DNA from: DATLNF01 sp046590575
Lineage (GTDB): Bacteria > Actinomycetota > Actinomycetes > BP-191
DNA: 6,134 bases
Direction of reading: 5' to 3'
Assembly: GCA_046590575.1 (NCBI GenBank)
Contig: JBKJUS010000148.1
Location: 1-6,134, forward strand
Shown piece by piece: positions 5,224 through 6,134 of the stretch (within the stretch, counting starts at the first letter, position 1; each line of letters starts with the position of its first letter). Position numbers and translations under genes: made by a program. The notes beneath the pieces are model-generated. The model saw only the letters and a list, made by a program, of their open reading frames with translations, had not been told where the DNA came from and did not search any database.

Positions 5224-6134
5224 TCAGGCGAGGCTGAGGGCGATGCCGTCGAGGATGTCGCGCTCGCTCGCGACGACCTCGCCGATCGACCACCGGCGCA
5301 TGATCGATCGCAGCACCAGCGCGCCGCCGCCGATCACGTCGGCACGTCCGGGGTGCATCACCGACAGCGTCAGCCGCTGCGCCCGGGTCGACGCGAGCAG
5401 CATCGTGGTGACGCGGTCGACGTCGTCGTACGACGTCCGAGACAGATGGATGCGCCGAGGGTCGTAGGCGTCGAGCGCCGCGGCCAGGGCGGCGACTGTC
5501 GTGACGCTGCCGGCCAGCCCGACTATCGTTCGGGCACGAAGCGGGTCCACCGTGGCTTCCGCCGTCGCCAGCAGCGACTCGACGTCGAGCACGGCAGCGG
5601 ACACCTGGGCCGGCGTCGGCGGGTCGGAACGCAGATGTCGCTCGGTCAGTCGGACGCAGCCGATGTCGAGACTGATGCTCTCCTCGACTGCCACCGAGCC
5701 GATGACGAGCTCCGTCGAGCCGCCACCGATGTCGACGACGAGGTACGGCGGAGCGTGCTGGTCGCGGGGTAGCTCGCTCGTCGCGCCGAGGAAGGAGGCG
5801 GCTGCTTCGTCCGTGCCGCTCATGACCTCGGGCGCAACCCCGAGGATCTCGGTGCACCCCGACAGGAATGCGTCACGGTTGGTCGCGTCCCGCGTCGCCG
5901 ACGTCGCGCACATCCGCACCCGGTCGACGTGCATGTCGCGGACGACTCGGGCAAATCCGCGCAGCGCGTGGAACGTCCGTTCCAGCGCATCGGGTGCCAA
6001 CGCACCGGTGCGGTCCACCCCCGCACCGAGCCGGACGATCTGCATCTGCCGCGTGCGCTCGACGAGCCGACCGGCCACGACGTCGGCGACCAGCAACCGG
6101 ATCGAGTTGGTGCCGCAGTCGACGGCGGCTACAC
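5224..6134 (-). CDS. ppx: Exopolyphosphatase, Ppx/GppA family (5' end cut by window)
   Basis: The enzyme belongs to the ASKHA-fold phosphatases that hydrolyse terminal phosphates of polyphosphate and/or the pentaphosphate of (p)ppGpp. The 302 visible residues begin VAAVDCGTNSIRLL, the first phosphate-binding loop, so probably only a handful of N-terminal residues lie beyond the right edge. Further motifs are CATSATRDATNRD (75-87), MSGTDEAA (104-111, with the acidic positions where the catalytic Glu sits in this family), VDIGGGSTELV (133-143) and GLAGSVTTVAAL (205-216). It lacks the C-terminal HD-like extension of long E. coli Ppx, so it is the short actinobacterial form of about 310 aa. Which substrate it prefers cannot be told. 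A hairpin follows the TGA at 5224-5226. Genes further upstream in its operon are outside the window. Confidence 0.94.
   Translation of the reverse strand, partial: VAAVDCGTNSIRLLVADVVAGRLVERTRQMQIVRLGAGVDRTGALAPDALERTFHALRGFARVVRDMHVDRVRMCATSATRDATNRDAFLSGCTEILGVAPEVMSGTDEAAASFLGATSELPRDQHAPPYLVVDIGGGSTELVIGSVAVEESISLDIGCVRLTERHLRSDPPTPAQVSAAVLDVESLLATAEATVDPLRARTIVGLAGSVTTVAALAAALDAYDPRRIHLSRTSYDDVDRVTTMLLASTRAQRLTLSVMHPGRADVIGGGALVLRSIMRRWSIGEVVASERDILDGIALSLA

Noticed and set aside
5114..5857. The upstream part of the minus-strand frame that ends in the BTAD-like tail
   Set aside because: From about 5224 upward it is an out-of-frame shadow of ppx, so the regulator fragment cannot be a full protein of 287 residues.

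Overview
The window is a strongly GC-rich stretch of bacterial chromosome. Third codon positions are almost all G or C, GTG starts are common, and good Shine-Dalgarno sites are rare. With a two-ACT-domain protein, an actinobacterial-type BaxI_1 membrane protein, a family 5 uracil-DNA glycosylase and a single-copy-looking tRNA-Leu(UAA), this points to an actinobacterium, possibly a Frankia- or Geodermatophilus-like lineage (inference). I see no transposase, integrase, phage gene or CRISPR array. It reads as backbone DNA with one eroded gene fragment. No gene-free stretch exceeds 300 bases.

Left part (1-1938, minus strand): three closely spaced genes read ACT-domain protein -> peptide deformylase (def) -> formate-dependent GAR transformylase (purT, cut by the left edge). 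Deformylase releases formate from N-formyl-methionine, PurT spends formate on purine synthesis, and the ACT protein resembles the glycine-cleavage regulator GcvR. The group has a coherent one-carbon/formate theme and is the most interesting inference in the window. The ACT gene looks leaderless, and a GNAT acetyltransferase is divergent from it across about 35-50 bp.

Middle (2464-3439): a tRNA-Leu with anticodon UAA (the bldA type) lies on the minus strand, convergent with the GNAT gene. Divergent from it is a seven-helix Bax inhibitor-1/YccA-like membrane protein with a good ribosome binding site. No intact coding gene in the window contains a TTA codon.

Right part (3462-6134, minus strand): an exopolyphosphatase (Ppx/GppA), missing only its first few codons at the right edge, ends in a long imperfect hairpin. 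Next comes a short remnant resembling the C-terminal tail of a BTAD-type transcriptional regulator. A dienelactone hydrolase-family protein and a family 5 uracil-DNA glycosylase (UdgB) follow, closely spaced (5 nt) and probably co-transcribed; UdgB converges on the Bax inhibitor-like gene.

Most of the window is well-known housekeeping and accessory metabolism. I did not find a clearly new system. The strongest leads are the ACT-def-purT arrangement, the bldA-type tRNA and the BTAD remnant.
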